From contig JASCOV010000008.1 of assembly GCA_029960045.1 (NCBI GenBank), forward strand, positions 1 to 64,000: a stretch of DNA of 64,000 nucleotides, written 5' to 3'. Under the pieces are notes generated by a model. The model had not been told where the DNA came from and made no database searches. It saw nothing but the letters and a program-made list of their open reading frames with translations. Source of the stretch: Flavobacteriaceae bacterium PS02293 (GTDB lineage Bacteria; Bacteroidota; Bacteroidia; Flavobacteriales; Weeksellaceae). Made by a program: the position numbers and the translations under genes. The first letter of the stretch is position 1, and every line of letters begins with the position of its first letter. Positions 36,104 through 45,273 of this stretch are shown in pieces.

Positions 36104-36859
36104 ATTTACTTCGTACTCCAGTTTTATGGTTATACTCGCTTCTTTGTCTTTAGAAGTGGTATTGTAAGTTCCACCATACGAATAATCTTCATTGGAGTTT
36201 GGAGCTGTAATTTGAATTACACCCATTGTTGCTTTCTTCAGATTTCCTAAGTCGCTACCAGCATTTTCAGCGATTTTTTCAGCACGTTCTTTCGCATCTT
36301 TTGTTGCGTTGGCAATCATTTCTTGTTTTACATCAGACAATTTTGTGTAAAAATATTGAGGAGAAGATGAGGTAAATTCAATGCCGCGATTGATGATTTC
36401 TGTAATATTTCTCGAGATGTTTTCGATTTTAGAAACTTCTTTTGATTTTATGGAAACATTTTGAGTTAAGTTATAACCTGCAAATTCACCCTGCTGATAA
36501 TTCCCGCTCGCATCTGTGAAACTTCTGAATTGTTTCTGAATATCAACTGCAGAAAAGATCATTTCGTTTTCTTTAACGCCTTTGGATTTCAAATAATCAT
36601 AAATCACTTTTCTGTCAACTGCCAAAGCATCATAAGCAGTTTTCAGTTCGAAACTGTTTTTGGAAAAACTGCCTGACCAAGAAATCAGATCTGACGTGAA
36701 AGTTTTAGAACCCAATCCGGTAACCGAAACCGTGTTTTCGGATTTGTTTCTGTTTTTTATAGCATTCCCGAGAAAAGCCGCAGCAATAATAAAACCGAGC
36801 GCAGCAATAGCAACTGCAAGATATATCTTCATAAAATTTTGTATTTGAATCTTTTGCAT
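36101..36859 (-). CDS. SIMPL (DUF541) domain protein
   Basis: A 252-aa protein from ATG at 36859 (an upstream ATG at 36874 and an inner one at 36832 are other choices). One N-terminal membrane anchor (about residues 12-32) is followed by the SIMPL domain, with ENTVSVTGLGSKTF and the middle motif DAKERAEKIAENAG. Such proteins lie in the periplasm and their role is poorly known. It converges with dtd. Confidence 0.85.
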   Translation of the reverse strand: MQKIQIQNFMKIYLAVAIAALGFIIAAAFLGNAIKNRNKSENTVSVTGLGSKTFTSDLISWSGSFSKNSFELKTAYDALAVDRKVIYDYLKSKGVKENEMIFSAVDIQKQFRSFTDASGNYQQGEFAGYNLTQNVSIKSKEVSKIENISRNITEIINRGIEFTSSSPQYFYTKLSDVKQEMIANATKDAKERAEKIAENAGSDLGNLKKATMGVIQITAPNSNEDYSYGGTYNTTSKDKEASITIKLEYEVN

Positions 36860-36895
36860 CAAACGCAATACCAAATTTTAAGATTTTATTAACAT

Positions 36896-37402
36896 TTAAT
36901 ACTCCGAAGCAATCTGCCCAATATCTTCAATCGAATTTTCTCTTTCCAAAGCTTCTAAGTAAGCTTTTCTTTTCACCACTTTCGTATCGCTCCAGCTATC
37001 GTGCCAACCGTTTGTACCGAAGAAAGAAAATGCATCAAATGGAACAATCCTACTAAAGTTTCTTTTGAGAAAATCATTAGAAGTTGGCAATCCTCCTTTT
37101 TCATTGACGACCATTGTTCCGGTGACGAATTTTCCTATTGTTCTGCCTTTTGTAAAATATTCTAACGCATTGTAATAAGTAAGGAGAATGACTATCGAAA
37201 TGGCATATGCCATTAATTTGTCATTGAGTGCTAAGATGATTTGGTATATAAACTCAGATTCGGTTGCATAGTACAAGAGTCCAATAAGCGTCCCGATAAA
37301 ATAATTAAGGGAAATAATAATGATGTAATCTATCAGAAAGGTTGCAAATCTTAATATTTTTTCTGCTTTGTGCCGTTCAACGATTTTATAATTACTTTTC
37401 AT
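36896..37402 (-). CDS. RDD family membrane protein
   Basis: A 168-aa protein. The RDD signature is changed to RFATFLIDYIIIISLNYFIG (R and D kept) in the first helix. There are three membrane segments and the motif TKGRTIGKFVTGTMVV common in the family. RDD proteins are suspected ion transporters. The gene sits between SIMPL and folB genes on the same strand. Confidence 0.85.
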   Translation of the reverse strand: MKSNYKIVERHKAEKILRFATFLIDYIIIISLNYFIGTLIGLLYYATESEFIYQIILALNDKLMAYAISIVILLTYYNALEYFTKGRTIGKFVTGTMVVNEKGGLPTSNDFLKRNFSRIVPFDAFSFFGTNGWHDSWSDTKVVKRKAYLEALERENSIEDIGQIASEY

Positions 37403-37429
37403 GGTTTTTTAGTTTAGTTATGTTTTATT

Positions 37430-37795
37430 TTAAGAATTAATTTCTTTTTCAAATTCCAGACTTACACCTTTCATCTCGCCTTTCATTGGTGGAATTGTTT
37501 TGGTCAATTTGATTTTGATGAATGTAATCTGAGGGAATGAAATTTCAATTTTATTAATGATTCTTCCAATCACATGTTCCAAAAGTTCGGAACGGATGTT
37601 CATTTCCTGATGGATAATTTGATTGATTTCTGCGTAATTGATCGTGTCATTAAGATCATCTGTCTGTGAAGATTTTTCCAAATCAGCATGGACTTCCAGA
37701 TTCACAACATAATGATTTCCGATAATAGCTTCTTCCTGCAAAACACCGTGGTAAGCATAGATTTTTATATCTTCAAGAATTATTTTTGATTTCAT
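37430..37795 (-). CDS. folB: dihydroneopterin aldolase
   Basis: A 121-aa protein with the FolB motifs: DIKIYAYHGVLQEE at the N-terminus (conserved YHG) and the catalytic/binding residues further on (LEHVIGRI and KLTKTIPPMKG). FolB converts 7,8-dihydroneopterin to the hydroxymethyl form in folate synthesis. Length is typical. Confidence 0.93.
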   Translation of the reverse strand: MKSKIILEDIKIYAYHGVLQEEAIIGNHYVVNLEVHADLEKSSQTDDLNDTINYAEINQIIHQEMNIRSELLEHVIGRIINKIEISFPQITFIKIKLTKTIPPMKGEMKGVSLEFEKEINS

Positions 37796-37921
37796 TCTTT
37801 AAAAATAGAAAAAAAATTGAACACAAAGTCCACAAAGCTTTTTCTATTTTATTGAAAATATTTTAAGGTTCACAAAGGCGCTTCGCTCAAAAAAGAGATG
37901 AATATAAAAAACACGCAGTTT

Positions 37922-37970
37922 GTCATTCTGGAAGAATCTCAACCGCAGTTTTAGATTCTTCCAGAATGAC
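37922..37970. repeat. 18-bp perfect palindrome (REP-like)
   Basis: GTCATTCTGGAAGAATCT at 37922-37939 is the exact reverse complement of 37953-37970, with 13 bases between. It can form a long hairpin. It looks like a bacterial REP-like intergenic element; its high quality argues against chance. Confidence 0.75.
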
Positions 37971-38032
37971 AATATCCTGCTAAAAAATATTTCAAATTTT
38001 GTTGAGTCTTTCCTTCTTTGCGAAGCTGCAAT

Positions 38033-38120
38033 AGGGATAGTAGTGGAAATCCTTTTTTGCATTGGGAAAAGCCTTGGCAAAAAAGATTGCAACCCTTCGA
38101 CAGGCTCAGGATAAACTTCT
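38033..38120. repeat. composite intergenic repeat, copy 2
   Basis: Starts with AGGGATAGTAGTGG and ATCCTTTT, then CCCTTCGACAGGCTCAGG followed by ATAAACTTCTAGCCC. The same blocks lie in the same order at 332-490. Confidence 0.7.
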
Positions 38121-38213
38121 AGCCCGACCCGAGCGGCGGGAAAAGCTTTGGCGAGGGGATTGCCAAAATGATTGCTCAAAAAAACCTCATCGGCTAAGAC
38201 AAGGTTTGTTTTT

Positions 38214-39230
38214 TTATTTGATGCTTTTGGAAAGTTCCAGCATTGCTTCGATTGGTTTCAAAGCTTTCAGACGAATTTCTTCATCCATTTTGATTTCCGG
38301 AAGTTCGTACTTCATACACAGATAAAGTTTTTCCAAAGTGTTTCGTTTCATATAAAAACATTCGGAACAGTTGCAACTTTCGTCGAAAACCAAAGCCGGA
38401 ATTAATTCTTTATGTGGTGCACGTTTTCTCATTTCGTGTAAGATCCCTTCTTCTGTTGCTACAATAAATTGCTGACAATCATCTTGTTCTACATAATTAA
38501 GAAGTGCCGAAGTTGAACCAATAAATTGTGCGAGATCTAAAACAGGCGTTTCGCTCTCTGGATGTGCAATCAGTTTTGCATTTGGATGATCTGCCAATTG
38601 TTTTGCGATACGTTCCATAGAAAATGCCTCGTGAACGATGCAGCTTCCGTCCCAAAGAATCATATCACGACCTGTTTTTTTACTTAGATAACGTCCAAGA
38701 TTTTTGTCCGGAGCAAAGATAATTGGTCGGTCTTTTGGTAATGCCTCGATGATTTGTTCTGCGTTGGAACTTGTTACAATAATGTCCGAAGCGGCTTTGG
38801 TTTCTGCATTACAATTGATGTAAGTTGCAACTAAAGCATTTGGATATTGCTCACGCATTTTGTTGAGACCTTCCGCTGAACAACCGTCCGCTAAAGAACA
38901 GCCAGCCAAAGTATCAGGAAGAACTACTTTTTTGGTTGGATTAAGGATTTTCGCTGCTTCTGCCATAAAGTGAACGCCACAAAATGCGATCATATCTGCA
39001 TCAGTTTCCTTAGCTTGTCTCGCTAGTTGTAACGAATCTCCAAGAAAATCTGCAATATCCTGAATTGGTCCTGGCTGATAATAATGCGCCAGAATTACTG
39101 CATTTTTTTCTTTTTTAAGATCCAAAATTGCTTTTACCAAATCGTCTCCGGTTGGAATCGCAAATTCTTTAAGGTCAAGAAAGCCTTTGACAGGCATATT
39201 ATTTATAGCGGTGTTTAATGTGTTTTCCAT
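38214..39230 (-). CDS. nadA: quinolinate synthase
   Basis: A 338-aa NadA. It shows [15 protein letters not shown] near residue 47, the cysteines expected to bind the 4Fe-4S cluster ([18 protein letters not shown], and CNCSECFYM near the C-terminus), and the [12 protein letters not shown] motif. It makes quinolinate from iminoaspartate and dihydroxyacetone phosphate for NAD. Genes nadB and nadC are not in view. It lies 16 bp after gmk. Confidence 0.96.
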   Translation of the reverse strand: MENTLNTAINNMPVKGFLDLKEFAIPTGDDLVKAILDLKKEKNAVILAHYYQPGPIQDIADFLGDSLQLARQAKETDADMIAFCGVHFMAEAAKILNPTKKVVLPDTLAGCSLADGCSAEGLNKMREQYPNALVATYINCNAETKAASDIIVTSSNAEQIIEALPKDRPIIFAPDKNLGRYLSKKTGRDMILWDGSCIVHEAFSMERIAKQLADHPNAKLIAHPESETPVLDLAQFIGSTSALLNYVEQDDCQQFIVATEEGILHEMRKRAPHKELIPALVFDESCNCSECFYMKRNTLEKLYLCMKYELPEIKMDEEIRLKALKPIEAMLELSKSIK

Positions 39231-39246
39231 TATTTTGTCTCAGATT

Positions 39247-39813
39247 TTATTCATTGATAAAATTACTAATTATTTTCTCGACTTCTGCTTTTGCCACATC
39301 AAGATCTGTGTTAATAATAATTTTATCGAAGTGTTTTTGATAGGTCATTTCTTCGCCTGCTTTTTCAACTCTGGTTTTGATGGTTTCTGCGCAGTCGGTA
39401 TTTCTTTTGATCAATCTCTGTTCCAATTCAGCAATACTTGGCGGCATTACAAAAATCGATAAAGCTTTGTCTCCGAAGATTTCTTTCAGCTTGATTCCAC
39501 CTTTTACATCGACATCGAAGATTACGACTTTACCTTGATTCCAGATTCTTTCGACTTCAGATTTGAGCGTTCCGTAATATTTGTCAGTATAAACTTCTTC
39601 GAATTCTACAAATTCATCTTTAGAAATTCTGCTTCTGAATTCTTCCGGCGTCAGGAAATAATAATCTTCGGTATGTTTTTCTTCGCCTCTTGGTTCTCTT
39701 GTGGTAGCAGAAATAGAGAAACTGAGTTCTGGTACAACGGATAATCCGTGTTTTACCAAAGTTGTTTTTCCACTTCCGGATGGGGCGGAGAATATGATAA
39801 CTTTTTGTTTCAT
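39247..39813 (-). CDS. gmk: guanylate kinase
   Basis: A 188-aa kinase with the P-loop SAPSGSGKTTLV at about residues 9-20 and the GMP-binding stretch SATTREPRGEE. It phosphorylates GMP to GDP. Standard length. Located between the hypothetical secreted protein gene and nadA; yicC-gmk order is common in bacteria. Confidence 0.97.
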   Translation of the reverse strand: MKQKVIIFSAPSGSGKTTLVKHGLSVVPELSFSISATTREPRGEEKHTEDYYFLTPEEFRSRISKDEFVEFEEVYTDKYYGTLKSEVERIWNQGKVVIFDVDVKGGIKLKEIFGDKALSIFVMPPSIAELEQRLIKRNTDCAETIKTRVEKAGEEMTYQKHFDKIIINTDLDVAKAEVEKIISNFINE

Positions 39814-39866
39814 TCTTTTTTTGAGTTTTCTAATTTCTAATTCAAATTATATTAATGAATCAGTCT

Positions 39867-40463
39867 TTAAAATGCTATATTAAATTCTTTTCTAATATAT
39901 TTCAGAATGTCCACGAAATAATTTAGTTCGTCGATCTCTGGATAATGCTTTAAGTAAGATTCAGGATTACGATAATTAAATTCGTTTTGTTGTTTTCCAG
40001 ATTTGTACTTTACTAAATATCCTGTTCCGTCTAAAACCCAAATAGCATTTTTAGTTTCAAAAGCCCAATCTTTTTCCTCTTCATCATAAATAACTCGACT
40101 TACATCCTTTTTGTATTGAAAATATTCTTCTTTAGGAAGAAAACCAATGTTTCTCGCTTTTATATTTAAGAATAATTCTTCCAAAGATTTTTCAGGTTTC
40201 AGAACTGTAAGTTTTGGTTTGATCCATTCAATTTCATCTCTGCTGATTTCTTTTGGCAAAAACCATTGGATCAGTTCTGCTTTCCAGATTTTATCTTCTT
40301 TGTAAATTCTGAAAATATGTCCGCTATTTGTAATTCCTCTGTCTTTATAAATTCTTATTTCAGTTTCTTTAAGCTCTGATGGAATCTTTGCTAACGAATC
40401 TATATTTTGTGATTTCAAAATCGCAAATAAGAAGAAAAATAAAAATTTAAGCGAAAATTGCAT
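39867..40463 (-). CDS. hypothetical secreted protein
   Basis: A 198-aa protein with a signal peptide (about residues 1-19, QFSLKFLFFFLFAILKSQN). The rest is mixed alpha/beta with many charged residues (KPEKSLEELFLNIK, EEEKDWAFETKNAIWVLDGT). I do not recognise the family. It sits between yicC and gmk and is probably co-transcribed. Confidence 0.65.
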   Translation of the reverse strand: MQFSLKFLFFFLFAILKSQNIDSLAKIPSELKETEIRIYKDRGITNSGHIFRIYKEDKIWKAELIQWFLPKEISRDEIEWIKPKLTVLKPEKSLEELFLNIKARNIGFLPKEEYFQYKKDVSRVIYDEEEKDWAFETKNAIWVLDGTGYLVKYKSGKQQNEFNYRNPESYLKHYPEIDELNYFVDILKYIRKEFNIAF

Positions 40464-40551
40464 ATCAAAATTTATCGCTCCTACAGAGCTTTAATGTACG
40501 TTGATTTATATTTTTCTACAAACATTTCGCTTCTTCGAAGCTTTCCTCACT

Positions 40552-40590
40552 TGATTCTTTTTACTTTTACCTTGTTTCTTTTAAAGAACA
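40552..40590. repeat. short dispersed repeat TTGATTCTTTTTACTTTT
   Basis: TTGATTCTTTTTACTTTT, two variable bases, then CTTGTTTCTT occurs here and again at about 50921-50950. Both copies lie in or at the edge of an intergenic gap. Confidence 0.5.
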
Positions 40591-41438
40591 TTTAGCGTCT
40601 GTTCTTTGATTTTCTCCAAATCATCTTTCATTTCAACTACCAATTTCTGAATCTCAGAATGATTGGCTTTTGATCCCAATGTATTGATTTCACGTCCCAT
40701 TTCTTGAGCAATGAAACCTAATTTCTTTCCATTGAAATCTTCGTTTCTCATTACTTCAAGATAATATTTGATGTGTTGGGAAAGACGAACTTTCTCTTCC
40801 GAAATATCAAGTTTCTCCACAAAATAAACCATTTCCTGATAATATCTTGTTTCGTCGATATTTTCAAAATTCTTAAGCGCAGATTGATAACGATCTTTGA
40901 TTGGCTGAATTCTTTCTTCTTCGTATTGAGAAACCTGATTAAGATTATTTTCAATATTCTGGACGATTTTTTCGATTTCTTCAGCAAGGTTATTACCTTC
41001 AGTCTGACGAAACTCTATGAACTTAGAAACAGATTCCTGAACAACTTCGAGAAGATATTTCCATTCGTTTTCATCAAGTTCAGAATTTTTTGTTGATAGA
41101 ACATCGGGCATTCTCACTGCCATTTTCAGATATTCAAATTCCGGAGCGTCTGAAGCTACGGCTCTTAATTGTTCTATATAATTTTTTACGATGTCATGAT
41201 TGATTTTCACATCATTACTATCCTCAAGGCTTTCGCAATTGATGTAGCAATCTACTTTTCCGCGAAGGATTTTGTCATTAAGCAATTTCCTGATTTCAAA
41301 TTCCTTTTCTTTATATCTAAGTGGTGTTTTGACATTCAGATCAAAATTCTTGCTATTAAGCGATTTGATGTCAACGGTTATTTTTTTTCCTTCATAAACA
41401 GTTTCGGCTCTCCCAAAACCTGTCATAGATAATATCAT
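40581..41438 (-). CDS. YicC family endoribonuclease-like protein
   Basis: A 285-aa protein from ATG at 41438. It opens with MTGFGRAE and has the family stretch SLNSKNFDLNVKTP and a C-terminal DUF1732 region ending FIAQEMGREINTLGSKAN. YicC/YloC proteins act in small-RNA and ribosome-related decay in model bacteria. A good promoter lies 22-29 bp upstream of the start. Confidence 0.92.
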   Translation of the reverse strand: MILSMTGFGRAETVYEGKKITVDIKSLNSKNFDLNVKTPLRYKEKEFEIRKLLNDKILRGKVDCYINCESLEDSNDVKINHDIVKNYIEQLRAVASDAPEFEYLKMAVRMPDVLSTKNSELDENEWKYLLEVVQESVSKFIEFRQTEGNNLAEEIEKIVQNIENNLNQVSQYEEERIQPIKDRYQSALKNFENIDETRYYQEMVYFVEKLDISEEKVRLSQHIKYYLEVMRNEDFNGKKLGFIAQEMGREINTLGSKANHSEIQKLVVEMKDDLEKIKEQTLNVL

Positions 41439-41459
41439 AATCAATATTTAATAAGAGTA

Positions 41460-41467
41460 CAAAGATA
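41460..41467 (-). promoter_or_regulatory. yicC promoter -7 element
   Basis: The minus strand reads TATCTTTG, a match to TAnnTTTG, 22 bases before the ATG at 41438. The divergent CotH gene has its own element at 41555. Confidence 0.6.
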
Positions 41468-41554
41468 ATTAAAAAAGTAATGGGAATATCACAAGACCTT
41501 GTCTCTATTTTCTCGTAAACACAAGACTTTAAAGGCTTATTTGAAAGTAAATAT

Positions 41555-41562
41555 TATATTTG
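41555..41562 (+). promoter_or_regulatory. CotH gene -7 element
   Basis: TATATTTG matches TAnnTTTG and ends 19 bases before the ATG at 41582. Confidence 0.55.
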
Positions 41563-41581
41563 TATCTGAAAAATATGCAGT

Positions 41582-43315
41582 ATGTTCAAATGTCTATCCT
41601 TGTTATTAATGTTTTTAAGCATTAATATATTTGCTTCCACTATTGAAATCCCAAAAGAAACCTACAGAATTGATTATGATAAAAGACTAATTGTCTGTAA
41701 TACAGACTTAAAGAATTTAGTATTTGATAATCAATTTATTACCATTAAAATTGATGGCGTCATTTATAAAGTTCTGGACAATGTCAAAACGCTGAAGATT
41801 GGAATCAGATACACTTTAGCCTTAGATCAAGGTTTTGAAAGATATTCGATTTATTTTACAGAATTACCACTTTTGCACATAGAAACTTCATCAGAAATAT
41901 CTGACACACCAAAAGTGCTATCAAGAATAAGTCTTTTGGAAAGCAATAATACGGTTACAAAATCCAATGCAGGAATAGAGTACAGAGGTGCAACTTCTCA
42001 GAATTATCCTAAAAAATCTTTCGAAATCGAATTTTGGAATGATGAAGAAGGTAATGAGACACAAGACCTTTCACTTTTAGAAATGAGAGAAGATAAAGAT
42101 TGGAATCTACAAGCATTGTACAATGAACCATTGAAAATTACAAGTTCTACAGCTTGGCAACTTTGGGATAAAATGAGCCAAGTATCTTATCTAGATCTGG
42201 AACCGAAAGCAAAATCCGGAATAGCATCAAAATATGCAGAAGTATTCGTCAACAATTCCTACCAAGGCATCTATACTATATCCGAAAAGATTGACAGAAA
42301 GCAATTGAAGCTTAAAAAAAACACGGATACAGAGATCCGAGGAGAATTGTATAAAGGAGATTCCGCAGAAACTACAACTTACTACGATTTGCCTCAATAT
42401 GATAACACTCTAGAAACCTGGGGCGGTTTTGAATACAAGTATCCAAAGGATTTAAGAGATTGGACTAATCTTTACAGCCTGCACGATTTTGCGATTAATA
42501 GTAGTAATAATACATTCTATTCTCAATACAAAGAAAAATATGATAATGATAATCTTATAGACTACTTCATTTTCATGAACGTACTAAGAGCATCGGATAA
42601 TACAGGCAAAAATGTATATACTGCCAGATATGATAAAGACGGCAAGTATTTTTTTATTCCTTGGGATTTAGACAGCGTACTAGGTAGAATCTGGGATAGT
42701 TCGGTTGAAAACATAACCGATGATCTTCTGTCAAATGGTTTGTATGACAGGCTTTGGAACGACTCAAGACAAAATGGTTTCCGCTTCGATCTCAATAAAA
42801 GATGGCTGGAATTAAGATCCAATACAATTACTGTTGACAACATCATGCAACTATTGATCGATAACTTTAATTATTTGAAAAACAATGGTGCTCTTGAAAG
42901 AGATCAAATCGCAAATTCCGGAAGTACAATATCGTCCGAATATGAAGAGTTTGCCTACATCCGAGAATGGCTTACCAAAAGAATAGAATATCTGGACAAA
43001 ACTTTCGCATTCGATTTTATTGTAACGACGCCTTCTGACGATGATGAGACAGGCGGTAAAATGAATGGCAAATTTCAGTTTTACCCAAATCCGGCAAAGA
43101 ATTATATTTATTTCATCAATAAAAATGGAACATCCGAAAATATTTTTCTTGATATAGATATCTACACAATAGCCGGCAGAAAAATAAGATCCGTAAGCCA
43201 AAACCCTATTACTCAAAGTATTTTCATTGGTGATATTCCAGACGGTAATTATATTATGAACATCAAGTCCAATTCTGGCATCGAGCAAAGCCTAAAACTC
43301 ATCATCAGTAAATAA
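41582..43315 (+). CDS. CotH kinase family protein with T9SS sorting domain
   Basis: A 577-aa secreted protein with a signal peptide (about residues 1-18). The CotH domain (about residues 110-460) shows EYRGATSQNYPKKSFEIE, the DWNLQALYNEP motif and FIPWDLDSVLGRIW, which hold the likely ATP- and metal-binding residues. The C-terminal 75 residues (FYPNPAKNYIYF) are a T9SS type A sorting tail. CotH proteins phosphorylate surface proteins in Bacillus spores; here an extracellular kinase is only possible. Confidence 0.88.
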   Translation: MFKCLSLLLMFLSINIFASTIEIPKETYRIDYDKRLIVCNTDLKNLVFDNQFITIKIDGVIYKVLDNVKTLKIGIRYTLALDQGFERYSIYFTELPLLHIETSSEISDTPKVLSRISLLESNNTVTKSNAGIEYRGATSQNYPKKSFEIEFWNDEEGNETQDLSLLEMREDKDWNLQALYNEPLKITSSTAWQLWDKMSQVSYLDLEPKAKSGIASKYAEVFVNNSYQGIYTISEKIDRKQLKLKKNTDTEIRGELYKGDSAETTTYYDLPQYDNTLETWGGFEYKYPKDLRDWTNLYSLHDFAINSSNNTFYSQYKEKYDNDNLIDYFIFMNVLRASDNTGKNVYTARYDKDGKYFFIPWDLDSVLGRIWDSSVENITDDLLSNGLYDRLWNDSRQNGFRFDLNKRWLELRSNTITVDNIMQLLIDNFNYLKNNGALERDQIANSGSTISSEYEEFAYIREWLTKRIEYLDKTFAFDFIVTTPSDDDETGGKMNGKFQFYPNPAKNYIYFINKNGTSENIFLDIDIYTIAGRKIRSVSQNPITQSIFIGDIPDGNYIMNIKSNSGIEQSLKLIISK

Positions 43316-43374
43316 AAGTTTTCCCAACAACTTTCTTATGTGTTTCAAAATGCTTTTAATTTCATAGAAATCCC

Positions 43375-43382
43375 TATTTTTG
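43375..43382 (+). promoter_or_regulatory. lpxK -7 element, 6 bp before the ATG
   Basis: TATTTTTG matches TAnnTTTG and ends 6 bases before the lpxK ATG at 43389. The transcription start would fall at or beside the start codon, giving a leaderless message. Confidence 0.5.
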
Positions 43383-43388
43383 CAATCT

Positions 43389-44414
43389 ATGAAAAGATGG
43401 TATCTCTACCCTTTTTCCTTAGGTTATCATCTCGGAACTTCTATCAGAAACCGAATGTTTGACTGGGGATTATTTTCTTCTTCGAAATTCAAAACACCCA
43501 TAATAGGTGTCGGAAACCTGTCGGTTGGTGGCAGCGGAAAATCGCCAATGGTAATGTATCTGGCAGATTATCTGTCCAAATATTACAGAACAGGTGTTTT
43601 GTCACGCGGATATGGAAGAATCACAAAAGGTTACGGCATTGTAAATTATGACAGCAATTACAAATTGGTTGGTGATGAACCGATGCAATTGTTTGAACGT
43701 TTCCGAAATCGTTTTGTAATCGGAGTTTGTGAAGACCGCGTTTATGGAGCAAAGAAAATAATCGAGGATATGGATCTTCAGGTTCTTCTTTTGGATGACA
43801 GTTATCAGCATCGCGCGATAAAACCAGGGATGAATCTTCTTCTGACAGATTATAATGATCCTTATTTCAAAGATTTTATTTTGCCAGCTGGCGATTTAAG
43901 AGAAAGCCGAAACGGAATGAGCAGAGCCAATATCATAATGGTTACAAAATGTCCTGATGATTTGACCGAAGAAAAAAAACAATATTATATTTCCAGAATA
44001 CGACCTCAGCATTATCAGAAAGTATTTTTCTCGGCAATCGCCTATGACGAAAATATTATGGGAATTGATAGTATAATGCCTGTGAAAAATCTTGATTATT
44101 ATGATGTTTTATTGATAACAGGTATTGCAAATCCTTCTCAATTACTGAAAGAGATTTCTAAATATAATAAGAAAGTCAAGCATCTTCAATATAAAGATCA
44201 TCATAATTTTACGGATGATGACATCAAGAAAATATCTGCAGAATATAAAAAACTCGGAGAATATAAAGTGATTTTGACAACCGAAAAAGATTATGTCCGC
44301 CTAAAATCTTTTGATTATCTTCGGAATAAGATTTTTTACTGGCCAATCAATGTAGAAATTGATAAGCGCGAAGAGTTTAACCAGATCATTCAAAACTATG
44401 TTAGAAAAATATAA
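43389..44414 (+). CDS. lpxK: tetraacyldisaccharide 4'-kinase
   Basis: A 341-aa kinase from ATG at 43389 (an upstream TTG at 43380 lies inside the promoter element). P-loop GNLSVGGSGKSPM near residue 43-55, then TGVLSRGYGR, GDEPMQLFERF, and LLLDDSYQHR. LpxK phosphorylates the lipid A disaccharide at the 4' position on the inner membrane. It overlaps the following pnp gene by 17 bp. Confidence 0.95.
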   Translation: MKRWYLYPFSLGYHLGTSIRNRMFDWGLFSSSKFKTPIIGVGNLSVGGSGKSPMVMYLADYLSKYYRTGVLSRGYGRITKGYGIVNYDSNYKLVGDEPMQLFERFRNRFVIGVCEDRVYGAKKIIEDMDLQVLLLDDSYQHRAIKPGMNLLLTDYNDPYFKDFILPAGDLRESRNGMSRANIIMVTKCPDDLTEEKKQYYISRIRPQHYQKVFFSAIAYDENIMGIDSIMPVKNLDYYDVLLITGIANPSQLLKEISKYNKKVKHLQYKDHHNFTDDDIKKISAEYKKLGEYKVILTTEKDYVRLKSFDYLRNKIFYWPINVEIDKREEFNQIIQNYVRKI

Positions 44415-45210
44415 AGAAACAGCAGAATTCATCAAGAATATTATCGGAGAAATACCAGATTTTGCGATTGTATTAGGTTCTGGTTTAGGAAAACTTCAGT
44501 ATGAAGTAGAGGCTATTCACACTTTAGATTATAAGGATATCCCCAATTTCCCTCAGACTACGGTTGTTGGTCACGGCGGAAAGTTAATTTACGGAATTTT
44601 GGAAGGTAAAAAAGTTTTGATGATGAGTGGTCGTTTTCATTATTATGAAGGTCATTCAATTGAAACGGTTACTTTCCCGTTAAGAGTTTTCCATTTGTTG
44701 GGCATTAAAAATCTGATTCTTTCTAATGCTTGCGGCGGCGTAAATCCAAACTTCAATGTGGCTGATATTATGATTGTAACAGATCATATTAATATGTTGC
44801 CGGAACATCCATTAAGAGGAAAAAACATCGACGAATTCGGACCGCGTTTCGTAGATATGAGTGAACCTTACAACCGCAAAATGATTGCGCTGGCTAAGTC
44901 AATTGCTGTAGAAGAGAATATTGATGTCAAAGAAGGTGTTTATGTAGCTTTATCAGGTCCAACTTTCGAAACGCCTGCAGAATACGGAATGATAAAAGCA
45001 ATTGGCGGTGACGCTGTGGGAATGAGTACTGTTCCGGAAGTAATCGTTGCAAAACATCAGGGAATGGATTGTTTCTGTTTATCAATCATTACTGATCTTG
45101 GAGGTCCGGATATTGCTTTCGCCGTTTCTCACGAAGAAGTTTTGGAAGCAGCGAACAAAGCAATGCCAAATGTGATTAAAATTGTTAAAGGCTTGGTAAA
45201 GAATTATTAA
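44398..45210 (+). CDS. purine-nucleoside phosphorylase (trimeric type)
   Basis: A 270-aa enzyme from ATG at 44398. Motifs: VLGSGLGKL, VVGHGGKLIYG, GRFHYYEGH, LILSNACGGVNPNF and GPTFETPAE, typical of trimeric inosine/guanosine phosphorylases. It splits purine nucleosides with phosphate for salvage. Its start overlaps the end of lpxK by 17 bp in another frame, implying coupled translation. Confidence 0.94.
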   Translation: MLEKYKETAEFIKNIIGEIPDFAIVLGSGLGKLQYEVEAIHTLDYKDIPNFPQTTVVGHGGKLIYGILEGKKVLMMSGRFHYYEGHSIETVTFPLRVFHLLGIKNLILSNACGGVNPNFNVADIMIVTDHINMLPEHPLRGKNIDEFGPRFVDMSEPYNRKMIALAKSIAVEENIDVKEGVYVALSGPTFETPAEYGMIKAIGGDAVGMSTVPEVIVAKHQGMDCFCLSIITDLGGPDIAFAVSHEEVLEAANKAMPNVIKIVKGLVKNY

Positions 45211-45232
45211 ACCTTAATTAAAATAAAAAAAT

Positions 45233-45268
45233 AAAAGTCTGATCAGATAAAACTGATCAGACTTTTTT
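45233..45268. terminator. bidirectional terminator between the PNP and DOMON genes
   Basis: AGTCTGATCAG at 45236-45246 pairs perfectly with CTGATCAGACT at 45253-45263, with A run before and T run after. It serves both the plus-strand phosphorylase gene and the minus-strand DOMON gene ending at 45274. Confidence 0.88.
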
Positions 45269-45273
45269 AATAT

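Larger units (their letters stand above)
37796..38213. repeat. repeat cluster between folB and nadA
   Basis: About 418 bp without a gene. It holds a perfect 18-bp inverted repeat at 37922-37970 and the second composite repeat at 38033-38120. Reading frames over it (up to 111 codons) give PEPVEG-type peptides and are not taken as genes. Confidence 0.75.

Noticed and set aside
38093..38117. CCTTCGACAGGCTCAGG repeat as a Rho-independent terminator only
   Set aside because: No T run follows, and the same sequence is found in different orientations to genes at several places, so it is a dispersed repeat.
37844..38179. 111-codon minus-strand frame before nadA
   Set aside because: Translates palindromic and composite repeats; composition not protein-like.
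44359..45210. Upstream start of the purine nucleoside phosphorylase
   Set aside because: The extra 13 residues lie inside lpxK; the ATG at 44398 begins the normal family sequence.
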